A stretch of 64,000 nt of DNA, taken from the NCBI GenBank assembly GCA_020633555.1, contig JACKDL010000005.1, positions 186,001 through 250,000 on the forward strand, written 5' to 3'. This DNA comes from Myxococcales bacterium. Lineage in GTDB: Bacteria; Myxococcota_A; Bradymonadia; UBA7976; UBA1532. Each line of letters starts with the position of its first letter. The stretch's first letter is position 1. Position numbers and translations under genes: made by a program. The notes below the pieces were generated by a model. That model did no database searches. It had not been told where the DNA came from and worked only from the letters and a program-made list of their open reading frames with translations. This document shows positions 54,492 through 62,898 of the stretch, in pieces.

Positions 54492-54619
54492 GGGTGACTC
54501 CTGCGTTGGGTCGTGTAATCGGGCCGCGACATGCGGCGCCCCTTGGATACGTCGCAGCGGCGCCGGTTGCGACGTTTCCCTGGGGAACGGACTGTTGCCG
54601 GAGACGCAGGAATGTTCGA

Positions 54620-54634
54620 CGGGTGAAACACCCG
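54620..54634. terminator. Hairpin after the menG gene
   Basis: CGGGTG, loop AAA, CACCCG (54620-54634): a perfect 6-bp stem 12 bases after the menG stop on the minus strand. No U tract. Confidence 0.5.
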
Positions 54635-54646
54635 GCTGGCGCTCGG

Positions 54647-55372
54647 TCAGGCGTGGCCCACGTACAGGTGGGCGGCGTCGAAGGGCATGGCCTGGCAGCC
54701 CACGTCCCTCAGGCCGGCGTCGCGCATGAGGTCGCAGAAGGCCTCGGGGGCGGGGAAGGCGGCCACCGACTTCTGCAGGTAGCGGTACTCGGCGTCGCCC
54801 GAGAGCAGGGCGCCGATCCAGGGCACCACATGGCGCACGTGGAAGCGGGCGAAGGGCGCCATCAGGCCCTTACGGGGCTCACCCAACTCCAGGATCACCA
54901 CCGGGCCGCCGGGCTGGACCACGCGGGCCATCTCGGCCAGGCCGCGGGCCCGATCGGGCACGTTGCGGATGCCGAAGGCGATGCACGCGCCCGCGAAGTG
55001 GTTGTCGGGGAAGGGCATGGCCTGGGCGTCCCCCTCGATGAGCTCGACCCGGGCGTCGAGCTGGCGGGCGGTGACCTTCCCGCGGCCCACGTCCAGCATG
55101 CCCACGCTGGGATCCAGGCCGGTCACGGTGACCTGCGGGTATGCCTTGGCCAGGGCCAGCGCCACGTCGCCGGTGCCCGTGGCCACGTCCAGCAGGCGGC
55201 CCTGATCGGGCAGCGCGGCCACCAGCTTGCGGCGCCAGCTCCGGTCCAGGCCCAGGCTGAGGATGCGGTTCAGCAGGTCGTAGCGGCGGGCGATGCGATC
55301 GAACATCTGGCCGCTGCCGTCGGCGCGGGCGGGCACCGAGGGGGCCGGGTTCGGGGCGGTGGGCGGGGTCAT
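54647..55372 (-). CDS. menG: Demethylmenaquinone methyltransferase (UbiE/MenG)
   Basis: The 241-aa product has the UbiE motifs QMFDRIARRYDLLNRILSLG at the start, the SAM-binding LLDVATGTGDVALALAK, GDAQAMPFPDNHFAGACIAF, GIRNVPDRARGLAEMARV and YRYLQKSVAAFP. It methylates demethylmenaquinone with SAM, the last step of menaquinone synthesis. ATG at 55372 overlaps the DAHP synthase stop (ATGA), so the two are co-translated. A UbiE role in ubiquinone is unlikely in this menaquinone context. A hairpin lies just downstream. Confidence 0.92.
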   Translation of the reverse strand: MTPPTAPNPAPSVPARADGSGQMFDRIARRYDLLNRILSLGLDRSWRRKLVAALPDQGRLLDVATGTGDVALALAKAYPQVTVTGLDPSVGMLDVGRGKVTARQLDARVELIEGDAQAMPFPDNHFAGACIAFGIRNVPDRARGLAEMARVVQPGGPVVILELGEPRKGLMAPFARFHVRHVVPWIGALLSGDAEYRYLQKSVAAFPAPEAFCDLMRDAGLRDVGCQAMPFDAAHLYVGHA

Positions 55373-56352
55373 CGGGCGCTCCCGGGGAAGTGGGCGGCCA
55401 CCGCGGCCAGGCCGGCGGCGTCCAGGGCCTGGGGCCCATCGCTCAGGGCCTGGGCGGGATCGGGGTGGTACTCCACCATCACGCCCGCGGCGCCCGCGGC
55501 CAGGGCGGCGGCGGTCAGGGGCGGCACCAGGTCGCGGCGGCCGGTGGCGTGGCTGGGATCCACCAGGACGGGCTGGCCCATGGCGTGGGCGAGCACCGCC
55601 ACGGCCCCCAGGTCCAGCAGGTTGCGGGTCTGCGGATCGAAGCCCTTGATGCCGCGCTCGCAGAACACGACCGACGGGGCGCCCGCGTCCAGCAGGTACT
55701 CGCCGGCCAGCAGCCACTCCTCGAGGGTGGCCGCCATGGCCCGCTTGAGCAGCACCGGCATGCCGGCGGCCCCCACGGCCTTCAACAGCGCGAAGTTCTG
55801 CATGTTTCGGGAGCCCACCTGCAGCACGTCGGCGGCGCCGGCCACGGCGTCCACGGTGGGCTCGCTGAGCACCTCGGTCACCACGCCCAGGCCGTGGGCG
55901 TCGGCGGCCTCGCGCAGCCAGCCCAACGCGTCGCTGCCCTTGCCCTGGAAGCTGTAGGGCGACGTCCGCGGCTTGTATGCGCCGCCCCGAAGCAGCCGGG
56001 CGCCGGCGTGGGCGGCGGCGGCGGCGGCCTCGTGGGCGGTCTGCAGGCTCTCGACGCTGCAGGGCCCGGCGATGAACACGGGCGGGGCGTCGCCCCCCAC
56101 GGCCACGGGGCCGAAGGGCACGGCCCGGTGCGCCTGCCCGTCCACCCGCGGGTGGGGGGAGGCCGGCACCAGCACCTGCGCCACGCCGGGCACGGCGGCG
56201 AGCGCCGCGCGGGTCACGGGGGCCGATGGCGGGTCCAGGCGGTAGGCGCGGGGCGGACCTTCCAGCAGGCTCGCCCACTGGCCCAGGCGCTTCAGGGCGC
56301 CCCCCACGGCCTTCGCGTCGGCGGCCGGATCCAGGATCAACACGGTGGACAT
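55369..56352 (-). CDS. aroF: 3-deoxy-7-phosphoheptulonate (DAHP) synthase
   Basis: The 327-aa product has an N-terminal ferredoxin-like domain (about residues 1-65) and the TIM-barrel core with IAGPCSVES, RGGAYKPRTSPYSF, VGSRNMQNF, FCERGIKGF and DPSHATGRRDLV. This is the short DAHP synthase type (related to KDO8P synthase), which joins PEP and erythrose 4-phosphate at the start of the shikimate pathway. The N-terminal domain may bind an aromatic feedback effector. TAGGAGG stands before the ATG at 56352. In this cluster it may feed chorismate into menaquinone. Confidence 0.88.
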   Translation of the reverse strand: MSTVLILDPAADAKAVGGALKRLGQWASLLEGPPRAYRLDPPSAPVTRAALAAVPGVAQVLVPASPHPRVDGQAHRAVPFGPVAVGGDAPPVFIAGPCSVESLQTAHEAAAAAAHAGARLLRGGAYKPRTSPYSFQGKGSDALGWLREAADAHGLGVVTEVLSEPTVDAVAGAADVLQVGSRNMQNFALLKAVGAAGMPVLLKRAMAATLEEWLLAGEYLLDAGAPSVVFCERGIKGFDPQTRNLLDLGAVAVLAHAMGQPVLVDPSHATGRRDLVPPLTAAALAAGAAGVMVEYHPDPAQALSDGPQALDAAGLAAVAAHFPGSAR

Positions 56353-56360
56353 GGGGCCTC

Positions 56361-57452
56361 CTACCGGCTCCGGGCCAGCACGGTGTCGATGACCGCCGAC
56401 AGGGCCTCGCGGGCGGGCCCCGCGGGCAGGCCGGCCAGCTCGGCGCGGGCGTCGTCGCCGCGGGCGAAGGCCTCGGCCCGGGTGTCGGCCAGGGCCCCAC
56501 AGGCCTTCACGTCGGCCACCAGCCGGGCGGCCTCGGCGTCGTCCACGTCACCCTCGGCCTGGGCGAAGGCGGCCAGCCGGGCGGTGAGCCCCGGCACCCG
56601 CTCGCTGGCCAGGATCAGCGGCCAGGTCAGCTTGCCCTCGCGCAGATCGGTGCAGGCGCTCTTGCCCGTCTCGGCGGGATCCCCCTCCAGGTCCAGCACG
56701 TCATCCACGAGCTGGAAGGCGGCGCCCAGGGCGTCGCCCAGCCGGCCCAGGCGGGCCACCTGCTCGGCGGGCAGCTCGCCCAGCGCCCCGCCTGCCTGAA
56801 GGGCCCAGCGGAACAGCACGGCGGTCTTGCCGGCGATGACGTCCAGGTAGGCCTGCCGGTCGCCGTCGAAGCGGCCGCGGCGCTCGAGCTGCAGGGCCTC
56901 GGCCTCGACCATCTGGGCGATGACGTCCACCAGCGCGTGCTGCACCGCGACCGGCGCCGAGCGCACCTTGCGCAGGGCGTCCACGAGCAGGTGATCGCCG
57001 CCCAGCACGCTGGCGGCGTTCCCGTACACCACCCGGGCTGCGGGCGCACCGCGCCGGCTGTCGCCCAGGTCCAGCACGTCGTCGTGCATCAGCGTGGCGG
57101 CGTGCACCAGCTCCACCGAGGCAGCGCAGTCGAGCACCGCGCGGTCCCCGGGCCGGCCCCCCAGGCGGGCGGCCAGCAGCACGCAGATGGGGCGCGCCCG
57201 CTTGCCCGGCCGGGCCAGCAGGTAGCGCCCCGCCGACCACGCCACGTCCTGGCCCTCGGCGCCCACCTCGGCCAGGGTGGCCTCGAGCGCCTTCAGGTCG
57301 TCGGCCAGCAGGGCCCGCAGGGTCAGCAGCCGCTCGGCGAGCCCGGTCAGGCCCTGGCGGCGAGACGCCCGGGCCAGGGTGGGCATCACCTCGGCGTGCG
57401 CCGTGGGGTGCGCCGCGCTGCGCGGCAGAGGCGTCGCGTCGAGATCACGCAT
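56361..57452 (-). CDS. Trans-polyprenyl diphosphate synthase
   Basis: The 363-aa product has the prenyl synthase motifs GKRARPIC, first Asp-rich region HAATLMHDDVLDLGDSRRG (DDxxD), AGKTA and second Asp-rich region FQLVDDVLDLEGD. The extended first part and the long C-terminal helical region fit a long-chain synthase (hepta- to decaprenyl). It makes the menaquinone side chain used by MenA. GGAGGA stands before the ATG at 57452. Only 8 bases separate its stop from the DAHP synthase gene. The thioesterase gene is divergent just upstream (37 bases). Confidence 0.88.
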   Translation of the reverse strand: MRDLDATPLPRSAAHPTAHAEVMPTLARASRRQGLTGLAERLLTLRALLADDLKALEATLAEVGAEGQDVAWSAGRYLLARPGKRARPICVLLAARLGGRPGDRAVLDCAASVELVHAATLMHDDVLDLGDSRRGAPAARVVYGNAASVLGGDHLLVDALRKVRSAPVAVQHALVDVIAQMVEAEALQLERRGRFDGDRQAYLDVIAGKTAVLFRWALQAGGALGELPAEQVARLGRLGDALGAAFQLVDDVLDLEGDPAETGKSACTDLREGKLTWPLILASERVPGLTARLAAFAQAEGDVDDAEAARLVADVKACGALADTRAEAFARGDDARAELAGLPAGPAREALSAVIDTVLARSR

Positions 57453-57453
57453 G

Positions 57454-59289
57454 TCAGGGTTCCTCCGGGGAGCCGGAAAGAGTCGTCAGATGGCCTTCGA
57501 GCACCGGATCACCGCCCGCTTCCACGAGGTGGATGCCGCGGGGGTGGTCTTCTTCGGGCGCTACTTCGAGTACGCCCACCAGGCCTTCGAGGCCCTGCTG
57601 GACCGGGCCCTGCCCGCGGGCGAGAGCCCCTTCGAGCGGGTGGGCTTCGGGCTGCCGCTGGTGCACGTGGAGGGCGACTTCGCCCGCCCCACCCGCCGGG
57701 GCGACGCGCTGGTGATCCGCACGGTCATCGAGCGCTGGACCGAGCGCTCGGTCACCTTCCGCCACACGGTGGTCGGCGAGGGCGACCCCGCCGACGTGCG
57801 CGCCGTGGTGCGGCTGAAGCACGCCTACGTGCGCTTCCCCGAGTTCAAGCCGGTGCCCCGGCCGGCCGCCTTCGTCCAGGCCATGGAGGCCCTGGGCGTC
57901 GTTCCGGCCGATGAGGCCCCCTAGCCGGGCGCGGCTCAGCTTGCCCAGCCCGTCGCGGGGCAGGGCGTCCAGCCACACCACCCGGTCGGGGGCCTTGTAG
58001 GGGGCCAGCCGGGCGCGGCACCACGCCTGCAGCGCCTCCAACGAGGGCCGCGCGGCCCCCGCGGCCACCAGCGCCGCCACCGGGCGGGCGCCCCACTGGG
58101 CGTCGGGTACGCCCACGACGCCCGCGTCGGCCACCGCCGGGTGCGCCAGCAGCGCCTGCTCGATCTCGGCCGGCGACAGGTTCACGCCGCCGCTGACGAT
58201 GACGTCGTCGCGCCGCCCGCCCACGTGCACGCGCCCCCGCTCGTCCACGTACCCGTGGTCCTGGGTGGTCAGCGTGCCGCCCACCAGGGGCCCGTGCACC
58301 GTCAGCGCGCCCTGGGCGTCGGCCTGAACCACCGCGAAGGGCAGGGGGGCGCCCGCGCCGCTGGCGGGATCCAGATCGCCGGGATGGCGAGTGCTGATCT
58401 GGCTGCCGGCCTCGGTCATGCCCCAGGTGAGCGCCACGGGCAGGCCCAGCCGGCGGCACCGGTCCACCAGGGCCTCGGGCGCGGCGGCGCCGCCGATGAG
58501 GATCGCGCGCACCGCGGCCGGCAGGGGGCCCTCGGGCCGGGCGTCCAGCACCGCCTGCAGCATGCTGGGCGTGAGCGAGGCCAGAGCGACCTGCCCGCTG
58601 TCGAGCCGGGCCGCCACCGTGGGGGGATCGAAGCCGGGGTGCAGCTCGACGGTGGTGGCCGCCCAGGCGCAGCGCCAGGGGATCGACAGCCCGCCCACGT
58701 GGTGCAGGGGCAGGCAGGCCAGCCAGCGGTCGGCGGGATCCAGGCCCAGTCGGGTGGCGCTGCCGAAGGCGCTGAAGACCAACTGCGCGGTCGTCAGCCG
58801 CACGGGCCGCGGCCGGCGGGTGGTGCCCGAGGTCAGGATCACCCAGCGCACCTCGTCCAGCGGCCAGAAGCGCTCCGGCGCGGCCTCGGCGCCCAGGCCG
58901 GGCACCAGCAGGCGCGCGGCGCCAGCGGTGGCCAGGGCCTCGCGCTGGGGCGGCGACAGGTGGGCGGCCTCGGGGGCGCTGACGAAGGTGGGCGCGGCGG
59001 CCCGCAGGCGGCCCTTCAGCTCCGCGGCCGGGGCCCGGACGTCCAGCGGGGCCACGGCGGCGCCGGCGTGCCCCACGGCGAAGCACTCCACCAGCCACGC
59101 GGGGGTGGCTGGCCCGATGAGGCCCACCACCGTGCCCGGCCCCACACCCTGCTCGATGAGCGCCGCCGCGCGCCGGGCCACCCGGGCCGCGAAGGCCCCC
59201 CAGGTGAGCGTGCCCCCCGGGCCCACCAGGGCGGGGTGATCGGGCCGGGCGCGGGCCGCCGCCAGGTGCGGCAGGGGCAGGCTCACCAT
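57454..59289 (-). CDS. menE: o-Succinylbenzoate-CoA ligase with unusual antisense-overlapping C-terminal extension
   Basis: The frame gives 611 aa. The first ~456 residues are a normal MenE adenylate-forming enzyme: ATP motif VRWVILTSGTTRRPRP, LTWGMTEAGSQ, GYVDERGRVHVGGRRDDVI and the C-terminal lysine region LPRDGLGKLSRARLGGL. It makes OSB-CoA from o-succinylbenzoate. MenE normally ends there, but this frame has no stop until 57454. The extra ~155 codons are exactly antisense to the thioesterase gene and read His/Gly/Glu-rich, so the true stop may be misplaced or the extension real but unstructured. ATG at 59289 overlaps the end of menC. Confidence 0.85.
   Translation of the reverse strand: MVSLPLPHLAAARARPDHPALVGPGGTLTWGAFAARVARRAAALIEQGVGPGTVVGLIGPATPAWLVECFAVGHAGAAVAPLDVRAPAAELKGRLRAAAPTFVSAPEAAHLSPPQREALATAGAARLLVPGLGAEAAPERFWPLDEVRWVILTSGTTRRPRPVRLTTAQLVFSAFGSATRLGLDPADRWLACLPLHHVGGLSIPWRCAWAATTVELHPGFDPPTVAARLDSGQVALASLTPSMLQAVLDARPEGPLPAAVRAILIGGAAAPEALVDRCRRLGLPVALTWGMTEAGSQISTRHPGDLDPASGAGAPLPFAVVQADAQGALTVHGPLVGGTLTTQDHGYVDERGRVHVGGRRDDVIVSGGVNLSPAEIEQALLAHPAVADAGVVGVPDAQWGARPVAALVAAGAARPSLEALQAWCRARLAPYKAPDRVVWLDALPRDGLGKLSRARLGGLIGRNDAQGLHGLDEGGRPGHRLELGEAHVGVLQPHHGAHVGGVALADHRVAEGDRALGPALDDRADHQRVAPAGGAGEVALHVHQRQPEAHPLEGALARGQGPVQQGLEGLVGVLEVAPEEDHPRGIHLVEAGGDPVLEGHLTTLSGSPEEP
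57490..57924 (+). CDS. Hot-dog acyl-CoA thioesterase, candidate DHNA-CoA hydrolase
   Basis: The 144-aa product has the 4HBT hot-dog pattern HEVDAAGVVFFGRYFEYAHQ at residues 12-31 and VEGDFARPTRRGDALVI. In cyanobacteria and others such proteins hydrolyse 1,4-dihydroxy-2-naphthoyl-CoA, the step between MenB and MenA. Its location inside the menaquinone cluster supports that role, though direct evidence for this substrate is missing and 4-hydroxybenzoyl-CoA is an alternative. It is read on the plus strand, opposite to the rest of the cluster. The menE frame runs across the whole gene on the other strand. Confidence 0.78.
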   Translation: MAFEHRITARFHEVDAAGVVFFGRYFEYAHQAFEALLDRALPAGESPFERVGFGLPLVHVEGDFARPTRRGDALVIRTVIERWTERSVTFRHTVVGEGDPADVRAVVRLKHAYVRFPEFKPVPRPAAFVQAMEALGVVPADEAP

Positions 59290-60299
59290 GTGGGCTGGCC
59301 TCCCAGCCCGGGGGCCTGTGGCAGGTGGATCCAGCCGTGGTCGTCGGCCACGGGGCCCGGCAGCCCCGGCGTGTCGGGGCCACCCGTCAGGCCGGCGGCC
59401 ACGGGCCCGGCGGCGGCCAGGGCGCAGGCCACGTGCACGGCGGCCCAGCGCCCCACGGCGGACCCGAAGGCGTGGGTGACGCAGACGGTGACCCCCCGGG
59501 CCAGGGCGGCGTGCCCCAGGGCCACGGCGGCGGCGGGGCCGCCCACGAACATGGGCTTCAGGATCACGGCGTCCACGGCCTGGGCGTCGAGCAGCGTCTG
59601 CAGCGCCTCGGAGCCGGTCACGGACTCGTCGGCGGCCACCCGGCACCAGCGGCGCAGCCGGCGGAAGGCCTCGGGCGGGGCGAAGCGGCTCAGGGGCTGC
59701 TCCACCCAGGCGGGCTCGAAGGCCGCCAGCGCCCGCAGCGCGGCGTCGGCCTCCACGGGGGCCCAGGCGCCGTTGGCGTCCAGGCGCAGCTCGGCGTCGG
59801 GGCGGGCGTCGCGGATGGCGCTCAGCCGGGCCAGGTCCTCGGCCAGCGGGCCGGCGCCCACCTTCACCTTCAGCGCCGGCGCGCGGGTGGCGCGGGCCGC
59901 GGCGGCGTCATCCACCAGCACGTGGCTCTGGACCCGGTCCAGGGCGTCGGGAGCCAGCCAGCGGGCCAGGGGCTGCTCGGCGGCCTGGGCCTGCAGGTCG
60001 TCCAGCGCCAACGCCAGGCCGTGGCGCACCGAGGGGGCCACCGCCTGCGCCACGGTGTCCACCCGCCGGCCGAGCACAGCGGCCACCGCCTGCTCCACCT
60101 CGCCGGCGGCGTTGGCGGGGCCCACGCCGAAGCCGGGCCACGGGGCCACGTCGCCGAAGCCCACCCGGCCTTCGCTGTCTTCCAGCCGCACCCACCAGCC
60201 CTCGCGGGCGGCGAAGCGCCCGGCCGAGGTCACCAGCGGGCGGGGCAGGGCCAGGGCATAGGGCACCGCCCGGGCGGCGGTCACCCGCGCGACCTTCAC
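59283..60299 (-). CDS. menC: o-Succinylbenzoate synthase
   Basis: The 338-aa product is an enolase-superfamily enzyme: N-terminal cap (RPLVTSAGRFAAREGWWVRL), catalytic Lys pair LKVKVGAG, metal ligands in LRLDANGAW, WVEQPLS and VAADESV, and the opposite Lys in VILKPMF. It dehydrates SHCHC to o-succinylbenzoate. GTG at 60299 overlaps the menA stop (GTGA). MenC sequences diverge strongly, so the cluster position supports the name as much as the motifs. Confidence 0.88.
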   Translation of the reverse strand: MKVARVTAARAVPYALALPRPLVTSAGRFAAREGWWVRLEDSEGRVGFGDVAPWPGFGVGPANAAGEVEQAVAAVLGRRVDTVAQAVAPSVRHGLALALDDLQAQAAEQPLARWLAPDALDRVQSHVLVDDAAAARATRAPALKVKVGAGPLAEDLARLSAIRDARPDAELRLDANGAWAPVEADAALRALAAFEPAWVEQPLSRFAPPEAFRRLRRWCRVAADESVTGSEALQTLLDAQAVDAVILKPMFVGGPAAAVALGHAALARGVTVCVTHAFGSAVGRWAAVHVACALAAAGPVAAGLTGGPDTPGLPGPVADDHGWIHLPQAPGLGGQPTW

Positions 60300-61198
60300 A
60301 GCAGCACCCCCGCGCTGAACAGCAGCCCGTACAACAGCTCCAGCCGGGCGGTGGCGCCCAGCCAGGGGTTCAGGGCCGCCCCGTCGGTGATCCACAGGGC
60401 GCGCACGGCCTTCACGGCCAGCGGCAGGCTGGCCAGCGGCAGCAGCCCCCCCCAGGGGGCGCCCGCGGCCACCAGCCCCACGGGGACGGCGTAGGCGAAG
60501 GCCACCAGCGCCGTGTACTCGGCCCGGGCGAAGGTGGGCCCGAAGCGCACCGCCAGGGTGCGCTTGCCCGCCTTCGCGTCGCCCGCGCGGTCGCGCAGGT
60601 TGTTCACCACCAGGATCGCCGTGGCCAGCGCGCCCACGCCGGCGCCCGCCCACCAGGCGGCGGCGGGGGCCGCGCCGCCCACCACCCAGGCGGTGCCCAC
60701 GGTGGCCCCGAAGCCGAAGAACAGCAGCACGAACAGGTCGCCCAGGCCGTGGTAGCCCAGGGGAAAGGGCCCGGCGGTGTAGGCCACGGCGGCCGCCAGG
60801 CTGGCCAGCCCCAGCGCCAGGATGGGCCAGCCGCCCACCCAGGTCAGGTACACGCCGGTCAGCGCGCCGCCGGCCAGGGCCAGCGCGGCCCCCGCGGCCA
60901 CCTGGCGGGGCGTCAGCCAGCCCTTCGCCGTGGCCCGCACCGGGCCCAGCCGGTCGGCCGTGTCGGCGCCCTTGTGGAAGTCGGCGTAGTCGTTCACCAG
61001 GTTGCAGCCGATCTGGATCAGCAGCGCGCCCAGCAGGGCGGCGGCGGCGGGCAGCCAGGCCCGGGCGCCGCCGGCCAGGGCCAGGGCGGTGCCCACGAAC
61101 ACGGGCACCGCGCCGGCCCAGAGGGTCGCGGGGCGGATGGCTGCGATCCACACGGCGACGGCGCTGTCCGGCCGCTGGGCGGTGGCGTGGTGGCTCAC
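60296..61198 (-). CDS. menA: 1,4-dihydroxy-2-naphthoate polyprenyltransferase
   Basis: The 300-aa product is a UbiA-type integral membrane prenyltransferase with about nine helices. It has the first Asp motif CNLVNDYADFHKGADTADR and the second NNLRDRAGDAKAGKRTLAVR. It attaches the polyprenyl chain to 1,4-dihydroxy-2-naphthoate in the inner membrane. GTG at 61198 overlaps the menD stop. It acts on the product of the thioesterase step and uses the chain from the neighbouring polyprenyl synthase. Confidence 0.93.
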   Translation of the reverse strand: MSHHATAQRPDSAVAVWIAAIRPATLWAGAVPVFVGTALALAGGARAWLPAAAALLGALLIQIGCNLVNDYADFHKGADTADRLGPVRATAKGWLTPRQVAAGAALALAGGALTGVYLTWVGGWPILALGLASLAAAVAYTAGPFPLGYHGLGDLFVLLFFGFGATVGTAWVVGGAAPAAAWWAGAGVGALATAILVVNNLRDRAGDAKAGKRTLAVRFGPTFARAEYTALVAFAYAVPVGLVAAGAPWGGLLPLASLPLAVKAVRALWITDGAALNPWLGATARLELLYGLLFSAGVLL

Positions 61199-62898
61199 GG
61201 GCGCACCCCCCGGGTCGCGGTGGCCACCGCGGCCCAGGCGGCCTCGCGGCGGGCCTGGTCCTCGGCGCGACCGACGGCGAGCCGCAGCACATGGGGCCCG
61301 CCGGCCGCGAAGGCCTGGGCCACGGCGGCGGCCAGCTCGGGCGCCGGTGCGTCGGCGAAGGGCACGCCAAAGCTGCCGCAAATGGCTTTGAAATCAGCCG
61401 CTTGCGGGGTGGTGAACAGCCGTTCGAGCCGCGCCGCGGGGGCGCCCGCCAGGGGCAGGTGGTCGAAGATGCCCCCGCCGTCGTTGTCCACCACCACCAC
61501 CACCAGATCGGGCCGGGTGCGGCCCATGAGCCGCAGCCCCGACAGGTCGTGCAGGAAGGCCAGATCGCCCGTGAGCAGGGCGGTGGGGCGCACGCGCGCG
61601 TGGCCCACGGCGGCGCTCAGGGTGCCGTCGATGCCGTTGGCGCCCCGGCTCACCAGCGCCCGGGCGGCGCGGGTCCCTGTGGGCACCCAGCCGTCCAGAT
61701 CCCGGAAGGCCAGGCTGCTGGCGCCGTGCAGGAACGCACCCGCCGGCGCCCCCAGCGCCAAGGCCCGCGCGGCCGCGCCGCCCCAGGCGCCCTCGGCGGC
61801 CGCCGCGTCCAGGGCGGCGCTCGCCCGCGCCTCCAGGGCCTGCCAGCCCGCCAGCCAGCCGGCCGCTGGGGCGCCCTCCAGGCGGGCCAGCAGCCCCTGG
61901 AGCAGCGCCACGGGCTCGGCGGTCACGGTCTGGCCCAGCATGAGCTGCGGATCCTGCCGCAGCCCCCGCGGATCCACCCCGATGAGCTGCGGATCGGCCA
62001 CTCGCCAGGCCCGCTGTACGGCGCGGCTGTGGGGGGCGCGGCCGAAGCGCAGCACCAGATCGGGGGCCCACGCCGGGGCGAAGGCCTCGTCGCGGGCCAG
62101 CGCGTCCAGGCGGGTGACGCGGGCCGCGGCGGGCGGCCCCAGGCGGGCGCCTGATCCGAACTCGGTGACGACCGGCCAGCCCAGCCGCTCGCCCAGGGCC
62201 AGCACCGCGGGCCCGAAGGCCGGATCGGCGCTGGCGTGGGGCCCGCAGTGGATGAGCCCCCGCCGGGCGCCGGCCAGCCGCCCCGCCAGCGCACCCACCT
62301 GGGCGTCATCCAGCCGCGGCGCACCGCGCAGGGGCGCCGGCCGCGAGGCCAGCGCGGGCAGCGCCGCGCCGGGCGCCCACAGGGGCTCGCGGAAGGCCAG
62401 GTTCACGTGGGCCACCCCGCCGCTGGCGGCGGCGTCCACCGCCACCGCTCGCCACAGCTCGACCGGCGCCGCGCCGGGGGCGGGCAGGTCGCGGGCGAAG
62501 GGCGCGAAGGCGCCGAACAGGCGCCGCTGGTCGATGGCCTGCGGGGCGCCCACCCCCAGCAGCTCGGCGGGGCGGTCGGCGGTGCACAGCACCAGCGGCA
62601 CCCCACTCTCGGCGGCCTCGATGGCGGCGGGCAGCCAGTGGGCGCCGGCGGAGCCCGACGTGCAGGCCAGGGCCACGGGGGCCCGCGCCGCCCGGGCGCG
62701 GCCCAGGGCCAGGAAGCCCGCCGCGCGCTCGTCCAGCTCCACCTCCAGCGCCAGCTCGCCGCGGTCGGCCGCGTCGGCCAGCGCGAAGGCCAGCGGGGTG
62801 CTGCGCGCGCCCGGCGACAGCACGGCGGCCACCACGCCGCCGTCCAGCAGGCCCCGCACGAAGGCCGCGGCCGCCTGCCGGTTCGCCTCAGCGCTCAC
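61195..62898 (-). CDS. menD: SEPHCHC synthase
   Basis: The 567-aa product is a ThDP enzyme: SPGARSTPLAFALADAADR, ELDERAAGFLALG (catalytic Glu), CTSGSAGAHWLPAAIEA and the ThDP/Mg motif GDLAFLHDLSGL with VVVDNDGGGIFDHLPL. It condenses 2-oxoglutarate with isochorismate to SEPHCHC. The N-terminus overlaps the menF gene by 11 bases, which fits co-translation. Length and motifs are typical. Confidence 0.94.
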   Translation of the reverse strand: MSAEANRQAAAAFVRGLLDGGVVAAVLSPGARSTPLAFALADAADRGELALEVELDERAAGFLALGRARAARAPVALACTSGSAGAHWLPAAIEAAESGVPLVLCTADRPAELLGVGAPQAIDQRRLFGAFAPFARDLPAPGAAPVELWRAVAVDAAASGGVAHVNLAFREPLWAPGAALPALASRPAPLRGAPRLDDAQVGALAGRLAGARRGLIHCGPHASADPAFGPAVLALGERLGWPVVTEFGSGARLGPPAAARVTRLDALARDEAFAPAWAPDLVLRFGRAPHSRAVQRAWRVADPQLIGVDPRGLRQDPQLMLGQTVTAEPVALLQGLLARLEGAPAAGWLAGWQALEARASAALDAAAAEGAWGGAAARALALGAPAGAFLHGASSLAFRDLDGWVPTGTRAARALVSRGANGIDGTLSAAVGHARVRPTALLTGDLAFLHDLSGLRLMGRTRPDLVVVVVDNDGGGIFDHLPLAGAPAARLERLFTTPQAADFKAICGSFGVPFADAPAPELAAAVAQAFAAGGPHVLRLAVGRAEDQARREAAWAAVATATRGVRP

